A stretch of DNA of 64,000 nt, from NCBI GenBank assembly GCA_030549335.1, contig CM060188.1, positions 2,418,001-2,482,000 of the forward strand. The letters run 5' to 3'. The number at the start of each line of letters is the position of its first letter. The stretch's first letter is position 1. The notes under the pieces are model-generated. The model made no database searches. It saw only the letters and a program-made list of their open reading frames with translations, and had not been told where the DNA came from. Source of the DNA: Pontederia crassipes (Eukaryota; Streptophyta; Magnoliopsida; Commelinales; Pontederiaceae). Position numbers and translations under genes: made by a program. Below are positions 39,982-52,151 of the stretch, one piece after another.

Positions 39982-40208
39982 ATCCAGCCCGCATCTCGAA
40001 AACTCAAGGCAAGTCTCCATGAGCCATGTGCCAAGGTGAATTCTAGTGGGGGCTTGACACGAGCGATTTGGATATTGTTACTGCCACAATCTTTTGCCTT
40101 TTTTCCTATGATTTTATGCCTAGAACATTGCATCTCAAGTTCTAGGCATGTACCCTAATATACATAAGAGTACGATGTGGTTCGATATTGTCGAAATCTA
40201 ACTTCTTA

Positions 40209-40582
40209 GGCGGCGTTTGGTTGCAAGATACGTTCGATGGAATATTCAGCTTTATTCTCTGCGTACGACTTATTCAAATCGATTATTTTCACGTCCTTGC
40301 GTTATCCTGTTCCGTGCTCTTGTTTGGATGGCACACGAATATCTCTCTACAAAATTATCATCGTACCATTTTGTATGTTAAAGTAGAGGTTTCAGCAGAA
40401 TAAGTTGTATTCCACTATTTCAACTGAATATCATAACCTGTAAAACATCCTCCGACAAGATTAAACACGTTTTGGATGTCATGCATCCATTGCCGCGTCT
40501 TATTCTTATTTCGACCTTCATTTAGCGATATTTCCTAGAATAAACACTTATTCAATCACTTATTATACAACCAAACAACGTC
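40209..40582. mobile_element. Tourist-like (PIF/Harbinger) MITE
   Basis: A 374-bp element with inverted ends GGCGGCGTTTGGTTGC and ACAACCAAACAACGTC, flanked by the 3-bp TSD TTA (40206-40208 and 40583-40585). TTA duplication and xxGTTTGGTTG ends are the signature of the Tourist/PIF-Harbinger group. No coding capacity. Confidence 0.78.
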
Positions 40583-41864
40583 TTAATAGTGCCAATGACA
40601 CCTGAATCACACATGTCACACTTGATTAGGTGCAAATTGGTCGCACTTCTTCCCTTGCTCCGGTCATGACGATGATGATGCTCTGATGTGCATTGCTAGT
40701 GAAGATATCATGAGAGGAGGCTGGTCGTTTATCGATGTGCGCCCTTGATATCCCTTAGGGGGCTTTTCCTTATGAATAATCTTTTTAAATTACTGATAAT
40801 CTAAAGTTAAATTATATGGGCCCACCACATTATCTTGTTTACTTTATTTTATTTTGTAGGTAATCTGCATTATCTAGCAATACAAGTTGTTTATGAAGTG
40901 ACAAACCACATCGACTAGGAGGGCAATTTCCGTCCAGAGTGTCACCAAAATGATAATATATTTTTATTTTCTTTCCATTCGTGTCCTTTTCAATCTTAGA
41001 CAAATAAAATATAAAAATTCATATAACAACAACAAATAATATTATTATCATCATAATTAATAATATTAATTTATTTAAAAATTATATTATTATTATTCTC
41101 ATGAATTGCATATTATTATTTTAAATATTATATACATTACCATTATTTTTATTTAAAAATATATGACATATTTATTATTGTATTTATTATATTTATTAAT
41201 TTTATTTGAGTTTTTAGTTGTATTATATAATATTTAACTTAATATTAGTGATAAATGATATTTTTATAAAAGTTGTATAGTGTCATTTAAATTGCTGAAA
41301 ATATTACTTGTATATGGTAAACAAGGTAATGTACGTTACTGATAATTTAATTGGTGATAATTTTTCTATTATACAATATAGTTGCTCAATAATATGAAAA
41401 TGTAATAAGTAAACATCTCCTTAGGACATTTGCATGAGAGAGGACGAAACGATTGTGTAACGTGAGATAGGGAGGATGCATATCATGAGAGAGTTTAGGG
41501 TAATCTATAATATTAAACTACAATAAAATTATCATTGGAACTTTTAATTTAATTCTAAATGAGAATCCAAAAGACATATAATCTCTCAATTCAAATTCCA
41601 ATTTCTAACATAATCCAAATCCTCTCTCACATTTCATTTTATTTCCTTTCCATTTCTAATTACTCTTATTTTTTTTCTTGCTAGCTCATATATTATCTCA
41701 CTTATCTTTGAATTATTTTCAGTATTTAAATATAATATTAATGTTTATCTATTATTTTATTTTTCTGAAGAGGTCCGGGCGCCCCATGCAAGTCCAGCAT
41801 TAGAGCGAGCTCATCTTATTATTCAAAAAAAGGGAAAAAAAGAACAAGCTAGTGATCAGTTGCA

Positions 41865-41938
<74 letters not shown>

Positions 41939-42660
41939 CATATGTCTGATTGAATTGTACACACGTATTCCTACTTATAAATTTTCCAGACTGACCGATA
42001 ATTATTCCTTTTCATATCCTTTGTCTCTCACGCCAGACAAAATGATAATGGTGCAGAAATTAAGGAGGACAAAATGATTGCGTCGCTAACGAAGATTTTT
42101 CCTTAAAAAGATTAATTGGCGGTGTGTTTGACATTTCAATTTATCTTTTCCAATATTAAGCCTTTTAACCTCGTTTTTGTAGTGGGAAAAATGATGTATG
42201 TGTAATGTGTGTGTGGATTTCTTAACAATGCATATTCACACAATATTTGTCAACAACTAATTTCCTCAATCTTGATCTTAATTTTCTTAATCTTAATATT
42301 CAAAGATCGTGTAAAGACGATTAAGAAATGCATACATAACTTAATACTCAAATATTCATTTTCTTGCATGCATCCTTTGTTTGTTTTCTTTCCTTGTTTT
42401 ATAATTTACATATTTATTTCGTTAATTTTCGAACCAGTTGATTATGCACACTTTACTAAATGCATTGGCGTGTTATAACTTTATCCTCTCTTTTGCTTTT
42501 ACTTTCTTTCCCACATAAATTAACTTCGATCGAGATGGTGTTGATCGTGCACAAATTTAGATTTGTGTGGATGAGTTGTGGTGCATGCCATCATCCCTTT
42601 CCACGAGATGGGCTATATGTCCTTTAAGAAAGTGCTCTATTTGTATCCACCAAAGTAAAT
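40583..42660. other. intergenic, no gene seen
   Basis: AT-rich DNA with the (AG)n block listed separately. Short ORFs only, none resembling a known family. Confidence 0.5.
41866..41934. repeat. (AG)n microsatellite
   Basis: About 34 uninterrupted AG units in intergenic DNA. Confidence 0.95.
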
Positions 42661-43128
42661 GAAAAAATTAGTCAAATGCTCTCAAACTTTGACGTTTGCT
42701 TAGCGATACCTTCAAATTTTAATTTATAATACAAATACCTTCATTTTTATAATTTATTTTACGAAATACCTTTTCGACAAAAAATACTCAGTTTTTCGAT
42801 CATTCAACTGACGTGACATTGTATTTTTTTAAAATAATATATGAAATATTAAAAAAAGAGAAAAGATGTGCGCTCATCCTCCCTATCACTCTTGCCGCCG
42901 GCGGCCAGTACTTTCCGGCGCCGAAGAGGTGCACAAAACAAGGGAGGGCCGCCTCACCCCGGGGGAGGCTGTTCTCGGAGGAGAGGGATAGAGATGGGGA
43001 GGTGGAGGCGGAAGAGAGGGGGAGGTGAAAACAAATTATAAGATGGAGGGTATTCATGTTACAAATTAAAGTTGAAGGGTATCGCTGAATAAACGTTAAA
43101 GTTGGAGAACTTTTGACGTAATTTACTC
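42661..43128. mobile_element. Mutator-like non-autonomous element, short copy
   Basis: A 468-bp relative of the 31070-32150 element. It shares the ends (GTCAAATGCTCTCAAACTTT on the left, the reverse of GAACTTTTGACGTAATTTAC on the right) and internal phrases such as ACGTGACATT and ATATGAAATATTAAAAA. It is flanked by its own 10-bp TSD CAAAGTAAAT (42651-42660 and 43129-43138). The GC-rich interior (about 42885-43030) is much shorter, so it looks like a deletion derivative of the same family that moved independently. Confidence 0.85.
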
Positions 43129-44182
43129 CAAAGTAAATAAGTTAGTTATTAGAAAAAAGGCTAATTAGTGTCTCCATTTGAAAACAAATGAAATGACCTA
43201 TATTGGTTTAATTTTGTTTTAAAAGATCATAAAAAATTATGTTGGATTTTTAACGCATTTCAAAATACTGAAAATGATATTTCTAATTATTTTTAGAATT
43301 TAATGGAGTCTGCTAATCGTTCGATCTGATCAAATGACTGAGAATATAGGAGACGCAATTCGAAGATAAAACTCGACATTTTGGTTGGTTCACATGTTTT
43401 AAAAAACCAGAAGATTCAGCCGGCCTCCTGCTCTTCGGCATTCGACTTGAGCGACAACTACTTCTCTCAACTTCTCTGCACACGATCAGCTATTGAGTCG
43501 GGTTGACGATGGTGAGTTGAGCAGGGTAAGGCAAGTCGCGATGGCGAGATCTGGCAGGGCAATCGTGATTTGCGAGATTAGCCAGGGTGATCACGAGGTG
43601 AGCTAGGTCAGCGACGATGAGATCAGGTAGGACGAGCTAGGATGACGAGGTTCTATTGTGACAGAGGACTTGGTTGACAAACACGAGCTCGCCGTGGGTT
43701 GACGTTCTTCGCTGACACGCCAGAACATGCAACGAATTGACAAGTTCGACGACGGCTGACATTAGAGGAGGGGGAGCAGGAGGGCCTGGTGAGACGTAGT
43801 CCGGATTGATAGGTTCGACGACATCGAAAGACAATAAGAAGGCAACCGATGGCACTGAATCGAAAAGCACATCAGAGAAGGAGGGGGTGGAGATCATCAG
43901 ATCAAGATATACGTTTGATAAGAAAAAATGATTTTTTTCTTTTGCATCTCAACTGTCCGATCAGATCATACGATTATAACACTAGGTAGAAAAAAAAGTG
44001 CTCTATTTTTTATTTTTGTGTTGACTATTCCTTTGTATACGGAAAAAAGTGGACTATGTTGTACTACATTAATATGTTCTGCGTGCAATATATGCCATTG
44101 GAGAGGTATATATTATATATACATGGTACTGTACGTTACATAAATTTTTTCTTATTAAATATAATATACACATAAACGTATA

Positions 44183-44626
44183 CAGGGGTGTTCACGGGTC
44201 GGGTTGGACCCGATTGGTCGGGTCGGGTTTTGGTCGGGTCAGGTCAAGAGAGCTGAGGGTTCGAATCCGATCCAACCCGACCCGATTCGGGTCGGGTCGG
44301 GTGTTCGGGTTACCCGACCACCCAATTTTCTTTTTTTTTTAATTTTTCTTATTATTTTTTATATTTTTATTTAATATAAAAATATTATTTTAAAAACATA
44401 AAATAACTTTTCTAACTATTTAATATTATTTTGGTACTTAAAATATTTTATTTCAATTTTTAAATCAAATATAAACTTAAGTTTGAATTAAAAAATAAAA
44501 AAAATAAAAAACTTGGATTGATCGGATCGGGTCGGGTCACAAACCCGACCCGACCCGACCCGACCCAGTTCGAATCGGATCGGATCATCGGATTCATGGG
44601 CCGACCCGACCCGGTGAACACCTCGA
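44183..44626. mobile_element. hAT-like MITE (GGTCGGGT family), copy 2
   Basis: Starts CAGGGGTGTTCACGGGTCGG and ends GACCCGGTGAACACCTCGA, a clear inverted pair, around an AT-rich core. Flanks AACGTATA (44175-44182) and AATGTTTA (44627-44634) agree at 6 of 8 positions, consistent with an aged 8-bp TSD. Confidence 0.75.
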
Positions 44627-44857
44627 AATGTTTACGTACGTTTCATAGTAAATGCCGGTGAAGACCACGTGATGTACGTACATATAGAAGAAGAAAATGT
44701 TTTGTTTTAAGAGAGAGCCTCAGAAGTTAACTCATCATCCTCCGCTTTATTAATATCACAAATTCGACAATGACGAATGAGAGCCTGACATTAAATCAAT
44801 ACAAGAATTGCATTTTTTCCATAATAATGTTCTTATTTTTCTGATCATATTATGTAG

Positions 44858-44859
<2 letters not shown>

Positions 44860-44949
<90 letters not shown>
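44860..44949. repeat. (GA)n microsatellite
   Basis: About 45 GA units without interruption, the longest GA run in the window. The SLSLSL-type ORF through it is an artefact. Confidence 0.95.
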
Positions 44950-44951
<2 letters not shown>

Positions 44952-45794
44952 TGAATATGTGATCTCATGTTCCGTGCGTGAAGAAAAGATTGTCTTCATT
45001 GTTTAGGAAAGACACATGAAAATGGATAAAAAAAGTATGCAAGTTCCTTGTGCCGAACTTTTTTTTTCTCATGCATTTTGACGACCTCTCTCTCTTCGTC
45101 TTTCCAACATATACTTTATTTTGGCAAGAAACAATGACAACATCTTGCTCCAAACACTGCAATTTGCACTTGTTGATAAAATTGAAAACTCTCTTCACTT
45201 TAGCTTAACATACTTTCTAAGATACGAAAGTTCAAGACTTCAAGTCATATAAAAATCATCTAAAAGGATATCACCTTTATTCCAAAAAGATATGAGAACT
45301 TTTTGCCCTAGGAATTTCTGTTGGATTAAATCACCTTAATTCATGTAGCTGCCAAACAGTCGTATGGTATGGAAATAAATATTTGATATTAATTCACAAA
45401 TTTCTTTTTCTTCATAATAGCATCATGAATATTTTTAATTAAATAAGATTAAATGTTTTTTTCACTACAAACTGAAATTTTCAAGAGAAAAATGATAAAA
45501 TTTGGAAAACATGAGAGCCACTAGTTTAAAACTACGTGTTTTTTTTTTTCTGGGAAAAAAAATTCTCTAAAGTTGTCCACAATCAAATCACCACTCCAAT
45601 TTTATTCAACCAGTTGTTTTTATTTGCTAAATACGGAAATGCCTCTGCGATCAAACATAATAAGAAAAAATGAAACGAAAACAGAGTAAAGAATTTTGTT
45701 TTTGTAGGCAGTGCAATAAATTATAATAGCTCGACTAGTTAATTCAGTCAAGAAAGTTGATGGTGATGCAATCCAACACTCAAATTTGGGAAGA

Positions 45795-45846
45795 CGACAA
45801 TAACAACAAAATTTTATCTCACTAGATGGGATCGACTATATGAATA
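45795..45846 (-). mobile_element. Au SINE 3'-end fragment
   Basis: AATAACAACAAAATTTTATC followed by TCACTAGATGGGATCGACTA matches the reversed 3' end of the Au SINEs elsewhere in the window with several changes. Only about 50 bases remain. Confidence 0.65.
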
Positions 45847-46360
45847 TGGGAAGAGTCCTCAGTAATTACAAAACTTCTAACAACAAAAAAAAGAAAAAGA
45901 ACAAAAAAGAGGCATACTAATGAAGCATTTCCAAGCATCAAGAACACAATAAACACGATCATTAATGACCTTTTTCTCGATAATAATCTACCGATATTTA
46001 AGTTATTAAACTAATCCTGGGGGTGAAAGTGAAAAAGAAAAACTTTAACTGTTGATTAACGTGATAATTCCAAAGATCAATCTCGGAAACACACCATCAG
46101 ACGCAACCCATAAGTTGCACCAACCATTATTAATGGCCTTTTAAAAAAGAGTATAATGGTGATCTCATATAATATATATATATATCTGCATTCAATGCGT
46201 TACAAGAAAACAAAACAAAGTGTACGTGCCTATAAATGTTTTGCTGACTCAACTCTTCAATTCTGGTTCTGTTCAGGTCCTTAGCACACATCAAATCTCT
46301 GTTCAATGCAATTTAATATATCTAATAAAGGGAAGGGGGAAGAATGAACTCTCTCTCTCT

Positions 46361-46389
46361 CCCCCCCCCCCCCCCCCCCCCCCCCCCCC
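46361..46389 (+). repeat. 29-base C homopolymer after (CT)n
   Basis: An unbroken run of 29 C preceded by (CT)5 lies about 515 bases before the start codon of the adenine phosphoribosyltransferase gene. The G-rich complement could form a quadruplex and the C strand an i-motif. The exact length is a likely sequencing uncertainty. Confidence 0.85.
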
Positions 46390-46782
46390 TGCCCATCTCC
46401 CTTTTCAAAAGTTAAAACTGCGAGGAGGGAAAACGTGCCGCAGTTGGGTGTGCTTTGCTTTGTGTGTGGGAACTGGGAAGAGAGAACAGGGCACGACATA
46501 GGAAGGAGATCTCCCTCGTGATACCCTTTTTCAGGTGTGTGTTTGTGTGTGTGAGAGAGAGAAAGTCAGTCAAGAACGAAAAGAAAAGAAACGAAGCCAC
46601 GGCCAAGGACACACGACACACAACCAAAACCTCCAAACGATTCCCTCCCCTCCCTCTCTCTCTCTCGCTCCGAACTCCTCTTTTTTTACTCGTGCAACGC
46701 GTTTTTTCTTCTCTCTCCCTTTTTATAGTATATACTCTTTCCTTGCCTTGCTTGCTTCTGCCTGCTTGCCTGCCTCTCCTCC

Positions 46783-46791
46783 ATATATATA
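46783..46791 (+). promoter_or_regulatory. TATA box of the adenine phosphoribosyltransferase gene
   Basis: CCATATATATAGGGC sits ~115 bases before the start codon. A start site about 30 bases downstream would leave a short, pyrimidine-rich leader (CTCTGCTTTCTTCCACTGCC). Confidence 0.5.
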
Positions 46792-46903
46792 GGGCTTGGC
46801 CACTCTGCTTTCTTCCACTGCCTCTCTTCCACTGTTCTTTTTTTTCTCTCTCACGTACACGATTTAATTTGGCTTTCTAGCAACGGAGGAGGGGCAAGCA
46901 GCA

Positions 46904-49900
46904 ATGTCCACCTGCAACAACGTCAAGGACGACATCGAGGAGAACGTGAAGGAGACCGTGACGGACGACCCCAACGACAATGCGAAGGAGAACGCCGGGG
47001 AAAAAGAAGAGGACACTCGCATTGAAGGAATAGCCAAGTCGATCGGGGTGGTGCCTGATTTCCCCAAGAAAGGTGCTTCTTTTTTTTTTTCAAAAACTTG
47101 ATTTTTTTCCCGCAAAAATTAGTCGTTCTTTTCAGTTTTCGCTGGAACTACTTGGACAAATTCCATCTTATTGTTCAATTGCTATATGTTTCTGTTCCCG
47201 TTCGCAAAATTGTATTGTGATCCCCGTTCTCTCGGCTTCAGCTCCTTTTTGTTTGTTCATTGCCTTCGTTCCTTTTCTTTTCTGTTCCTGTTTCCTTTTT
47301 TTTTTGTTGTTGTTAAGTTCTCAGTACTTTGCTCAAAATTAGATCTTTCTCGTCGTATATTCTCTCTTGAAAAAAAAGTAAGACAATTTGATGTTAAAGT
47401 GCATGATTTAATGGCAGGAATCATGTTCCAAGACATCACCACTCTGCTCCTTGTCCCCAAAGCCTTCAAGGACACAATAGACTTGTTCGTGGAGAGGTAC
47501 GCCGGGAAGGACATCACGGTGGTCGCCGGTAAACAACCTTGCTCGGCTTCTTTCTTTTTTCTTTCTTTTGCTCACTCAATTATGCTATCTTTGACTCTTT
47601 AATGCATGCCTCGTTTCGGTTATTTGCTGTTTTCTTTCTTTTTTGCTTCACTGGCGACTGCTCTGTTTTCTTCTCCCCCTCCATTAGTGCTTGTTGCCCG
47701 TCGTCAATCGTAGAAATGTCGGTTGTGGGACCTCTTAATCCTTGTGCTTTTGCTCTTTTCTTTCTTTCTTTCTTTTTTTCTTTCTTCTCTCCTTTTTCAT
47801 CTTCCTGTTTTGGCCATCCAATTGGAGCGAACGATCAGTCTATGAACAGAGGTTTAGCTCCGCTTTCATCATGTCCGCTGGAGAAATCTTTGGTGGCTCC
47901 ACGCCACTGGCTCTTTCTTTTCGCCGTGGCAGGGGCGATTAGTTTGAAGGCAATGGCGTCCCAGTGGCAACGCTATCATGGACCATTCTGCGTGAGTTGT
48001 AGGCTTCACTGCCCAAGCTCTCATGGCTTCTACTGTTCTGCATACGATTCTGTTCTTGTGGAGGGTGGTGATGACATCGACGTCTGTCCTCGGTCCCCTA
48101 CTCTGACGTAGAACTGGCGATGGCCTCGTTACTATTCGATGGGCCTATATATTCTAATCTTCTGTTGCCAGTGCTTTTGTCCTTGCCTGTTTAGATTTGG
48201 TTGGTATGATTTGACTGGAGAGATGGATGCAATTGATGGTCACTTTGCTGTGCATTTTTTGAATGCTTTTAGCTCTTTAGGTGGAAAAAAACAGTGCTCT
48301 GATAATTACACATGCAGCAATCATGCCTGTAGAGGATAGAGGATGCGTAGACAAAAGTATATAATAGTTTTGCTAGAGAAAAATATTCTAAAGCAATGTT
48401 TTTTTGTTCAGACCTGTGGAGGATGAATCCTGTACTGGTGCTGCTCATTGTTGCAGTAATTTTTGCCCATGATTATTAGTTTTACGTTCGTTATCTCTCT
48501 CTGTCAAAAGTATCTTTTCCTAATCACCTTTCAGAGGTAGCTTTTTGCTCTCTGCTGCTGTATTGCTTTGTAGATTGCATGGAGTTTGTCTTATTCTTTA
48601 GCATGTGGGCTGTCTCAAGTGCTTCCATTTCTGTATAATTCCTCTATTGACTTTATGCCTTCCTGAACGAGAGTGCTAAAAACTCGGGGACAAAAGGGTA
48701 CTTCTTTTAGGCCCATGGATTTACTTGTCTCCATGAAGATAATGAAGGAAATCTTGTAGATCTTTATTGATTGTGCACTTTGATCTTTCCAAAATCATGG
48801 ATTTATTTCATCGATAATCTCGAGTGGAAAAACTTGATGCTTCTTATGCATGTGCATGCTTCATCACTGTTGTTATTGATCGTCCTTCTGATTTTACAGG
48901 AATCGAGGCTCGAGGGTTTATATTCGGCCCTCCAATTGCACTTGCTATTGGTGCAAAGTTTGTCCCATTGAGGAAGCCAAGAAAGTTGCCAGGTACATTC
49001 ATAATTGAACATGTAATGTTCCTTGTAGTGGCCAACAATGTACTACTCCTTTTGGGTATATGCAGGTAAAGTGATCTCAGAAAAATATGATTTGGAGTAT
49101 GGAACAGATGTTCTTGAGATGCATGTTGGGGCTGTCGAAGAGGGTGACCATGCCCTGGTGGTCGATGATCTGATTGCTACAGGCGGAACTCTTTGCGCCG
49201 CAATGAGTCTACTTGGTATGATGAGTTAATTTCCTTGAAGTGTGATGCCTACAATAATTCAATGAGCAACTTCTGTTCATGGTTTGTACTTAGATTCATG
49301 GTTTGTAAGTAGCTAGAATCATGAATTGTAAAATGTTACCATCTTGCTATCATCTATTAATGATGCATGTTTAATCTGGTTCTTACTTACATAATTATAT
49401 CCAAGTATTGCTGATTGAAGCTTGGGATCTATATAAGCTATGATAAACATGTCTTCCTAAATCAAGTTCTGAGAGTTGCAGGGATGGTTTCTTGATGTTA
49501 TTTGCGGCAGTAAACTTGCTGTCCGGCACTTTGACCTGCAATCTCTGCATGGTAACATACTGTCTCTTTTCTTCTCACAGAGCGTGCCGGGGCTGAGGTG
49601 GTTGAATGTGCATGTGTGATTGAACTTCCAGACCTTAAGGTGAGCAACTGAGATGTTATTTATGTTTCATGATGCCCATGAATCGTCTTCCCACTCTTTT
49701 ATCTGAATGGTATCAGAAACCTCACTTCAAGTGTACTTAAGAGCAAGCTACGATTCCAACTTCTGATTTTGTTGATGGCTTACAGTGCATAGAATACATT
49801 CCCTTGTGCTTTTGCAAGTTTCAGGCAGCAATTATACAAATGACATTATGTGCAGACTATTTGTGGATCGAACAGTTGAGCTCTGATGATATTAATTCTG

Positions 49901-49967
49901 ATTTCACTTGCAGGGACGTGAGAAGTTAAACGGGAAGCCATTGTACGTACTGGTGGAGTCACGCTGA
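46904..49967 (+). CDS. adenine phosphoribosyltransferase
   Basis: Converts adenine and PRPP to AMP and pyrophosphate (purine salvage); plant forms also turn cytokinin bases into nucleotides and are mostly cytosolic. Exons 46904-47072, 47418-47528, 48900-48992, 49066-49215, 49581-49639 and 49914-49967 keep phase throughout and give 211 residues. The PRPP-binding signature [13 protein letters not shown] is at 154-166, IEARGFIFG opens exon 3, and ERAGAEVVE starts in exon 5, all diagnostic of type I APRT. The first ~37 residues are a Glu/Asp/Asn-rich extension ([14 protein letters not shown]) not needed for the fold; with it the protein is longer than the ~183 residues of a typical plant APT. The start at 46904 is the first ATG after a plausible TATA box. 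Intron 2 is ~1.4 kb. A (TC)n run follows the stop codon. Confidence 0.95.
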
Positions 49968-49983
49968 TGATACTTTCTCTCAC

Positions 49984-49986
<3 letters not shown>

Positions 49987-50037
<51 letters not shown>
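49987..50037 (+). repeat. (TC)n microsatellite in the APT 3' UTR region
   Basis: About 25 TC units beginning 20 bases after the stop codon of the adenine phosphoribosyltransferase gene, therefore probably transcribed. Confidence 0.9.
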
Positions 50038-50040
<3 letters not shown>

Positions 50041-50437
50041 CAGCAGATGACACTGGTTACAGCAGTCCTAGTACTGTACATTGGAGCATCACATTCCAAC
50101 ATTTCTTAGGTGATGGCATCGATATCTTCCTCCCTCCAGTAAATTTTGATTGGTTTACTGCCTCTTCTCCCACTCTCTCTCTCTCTCTCTCGAACTACAT
50201 ATTTTAGGGATTCTGGATGACGCAAATTGCAAAGCCTTGGCGTTTCAAGTCGTATGCAGTTTTTCTGATGTCCACTTTCCTCGTTGGATTGAAATATGGC
50301 CACCATTTTAGTATTTTTATATTTGATGAAATATGTATTTATGTTGGTGCTCGCATATTTGAACAAGAAATGAGTGGTCAATTTAATAACATCCTTATTT
50401 GATTATTTTAGTGCTTGCAAATTTTGTTCATTCTCAG

Positions 50438-50475
<38 letters not shown>

Positions 50476-50818
50476 AGTAAATGATTCGTTTGAGATCTTG
50501 TGTACGCCGAGTCTGTATGTGCTCAGGGAAAAGAATTTTATTGAAAAGTTTTTTTGGACAAATGTTAAGACTGGTCATATATCAAAATATAATAAAAAAT
50601 CTATTCTTCATATTTGATCATAATAAAAAAGGCATAATTTATGTGGTGTGAATGATCTGTTTTCTAAAAGGGATAATTTTCTTAAATATTTAAGTATAAT
50701 TGCATGTTTTGCATCCGTAAAATCTTTTTTTTTTTTGGTAAATTTTTGTGCATCACTAATTATTTTTTAAAGAAAACTTTAACTAACAAATGTTTGCTAC
50801 GTTTTATGGCTTCATTTG

Positions 50819-50819
<1 letters not shown>

Positions 50820-50883
<64 letters not shown>
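50820..50883. repeat. (ATA)n microsatellite
   Basis: About 21 ATA units in intergenic DNA. Confidence 0.95.
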
Positions 50884-50884
<1 letters not shown>

Positions 50885-51251
50885 GTTCTTCACGGAAGGG
50901 TTGATCGCTCTCTATTTATTTTGGTTTACTCGACTTTTTTTCCTTTCCCTCACACTCTCTCCTTGCTCTGACTCACTCTTTCCTGTCTCATTCCCTCGCA
51001 CTATTTTCATATTTTTATCTTCGTAATTTATATTTAATTCTTTAAAAACTTTTTAGTTAACTAATCATGAATTTATCAAACTTTTGATCTGTTATTATTG
51101 AAACATCAACTTATTCGATGAGTTACTAAAAAAACATATTCAATATTCCATTATTATATATCTATGATAAGTTTTCATGATATTTGTGAGAAATATATTA
51201 ATGGCATAATAAATTATTATAAGTCAATCATGATGGCTAACACAAGATATG

Positions 51252-52151
51252 TTAGGATCAATGTTTTTATAATCCAATCAGAAAACTAATTGGGACATGG
51301 TCCGATCGATTCAATTGAGTTCAATCGAATTTTATTAAAATAATATTTTTTAATAATAATCTTCAATATAAATATGATAATTAACATAATATAATATATT
51401 AATAATAACAAATCACTAATAGTGATAAATTAATATGAAAATATTATGTATTTATGTTTTTAAATTAATGTTTATTCACAATCATAAACAATAATATTAT
51501 ATATACATATGTGTATTTATTATTTATATAATATTAGTGATGCAATATTATATTCTTTTAAATTTTTATTAGTATATTTTTAATTCCTCTCCTATAATTA
51601 TTTTTAAATTAAAATTTTTAATGATTTCTCATTCAACATTTTTCCCTTTTCGAAAACAAAATTCTTATACTTTACACTAAATTTACCTTAATTATTTATT
51701 TTTATTTAGAGTTGACTAATTTTATTTTTCAAAATATATATTATTGTTTTAAAAATAATGATTATTCAAAATCATGCTTATTATTAGTATTATCAAATGA
51801 ATTAAATTTTTATATTATTTCATTTTACTTTCTCTTTTTCCCTTCTATATTAATTATTATGTTTCCCTTTTTCTCCTATTAATTTTAAAATATCGAGATT
51901 CTCTCTTGCATTAAGTTTTTTATTTCCTTTTTTATATTAACAACTTTCAAATTCAGTTTTAATACTTTCCTTTTATTTACTTCCTCTTTTATTCAAAAAA
52001 TAAAAAACCTATTTGGTTCATTCTGATTTTTTGTCGAAATCAAGTTATTACATCAGATCGGACTGAACCGATAATCGATTCGCGATTGAACAAATCGGAC
52101 TGTCCGATCCATTCTGGTTCTTGAATCATTGGTTAGGACTATGTAGCACTT
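51252..52151. repeat. AT-rich MITE-like repeat, copy B
   Basis: Flanked by an 11-bp direct repeat CACAAGATATG (51241-51251 and 52152-52162) that could be a TSD. Sub-terminal parts are rich in GATCGATTCAATTGAG and ATCGGACTGAACCG, and the core is AT-rich. The segment near 51305-51350 matches, in reverse complement, 5780-5815 in copy A. Clean terminal inverted repeats are not evident, so the class is uncertain. Confidence 0.45.

Larger units (their letters stand above)
35362..40208. other. intergenic, microsatellite-rich, no gene seen
   Basis: Contains the (AT)n, (TA)n and (TTA)n blocks listed separately, a self-complementary ATA/ATT run at 38070-38102, and the MITE candidate at 39584-39981. 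The stretch 38200-39560 is AT-rich non-coding sequence of repeat-like character with no identifiable domain. Only short chance ORFs occur. Confidence 0.5.
43139..46360. other. intergenic; hAT-like MITE and microsatellite, APT promoter side
   Basis: The patch 43400-43900 is richer in GC than its surroundings but carries no recognisable coding sequence. The hAT-like MITE, the (GA)n block and the Au SINE scrap are listed separately. The final part, 45850-46360, should be distal promoter of the adenine phosphoribosyltransferase gene. No other gene seen. Confidence 0.45.

Noticed and set aside
43400-43900. GC-richer patch as a possible gene
   Set aside because: ORFs are short on both strands and show no domain; no convincing exon structure.
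47539-48111. 190-codon ORF in the APT gene
   Set aside because: It lies wholly in intron 2, has pyrimidine-rich intronic composition (Phe/Ser/Leu runs) and no family resemblance.
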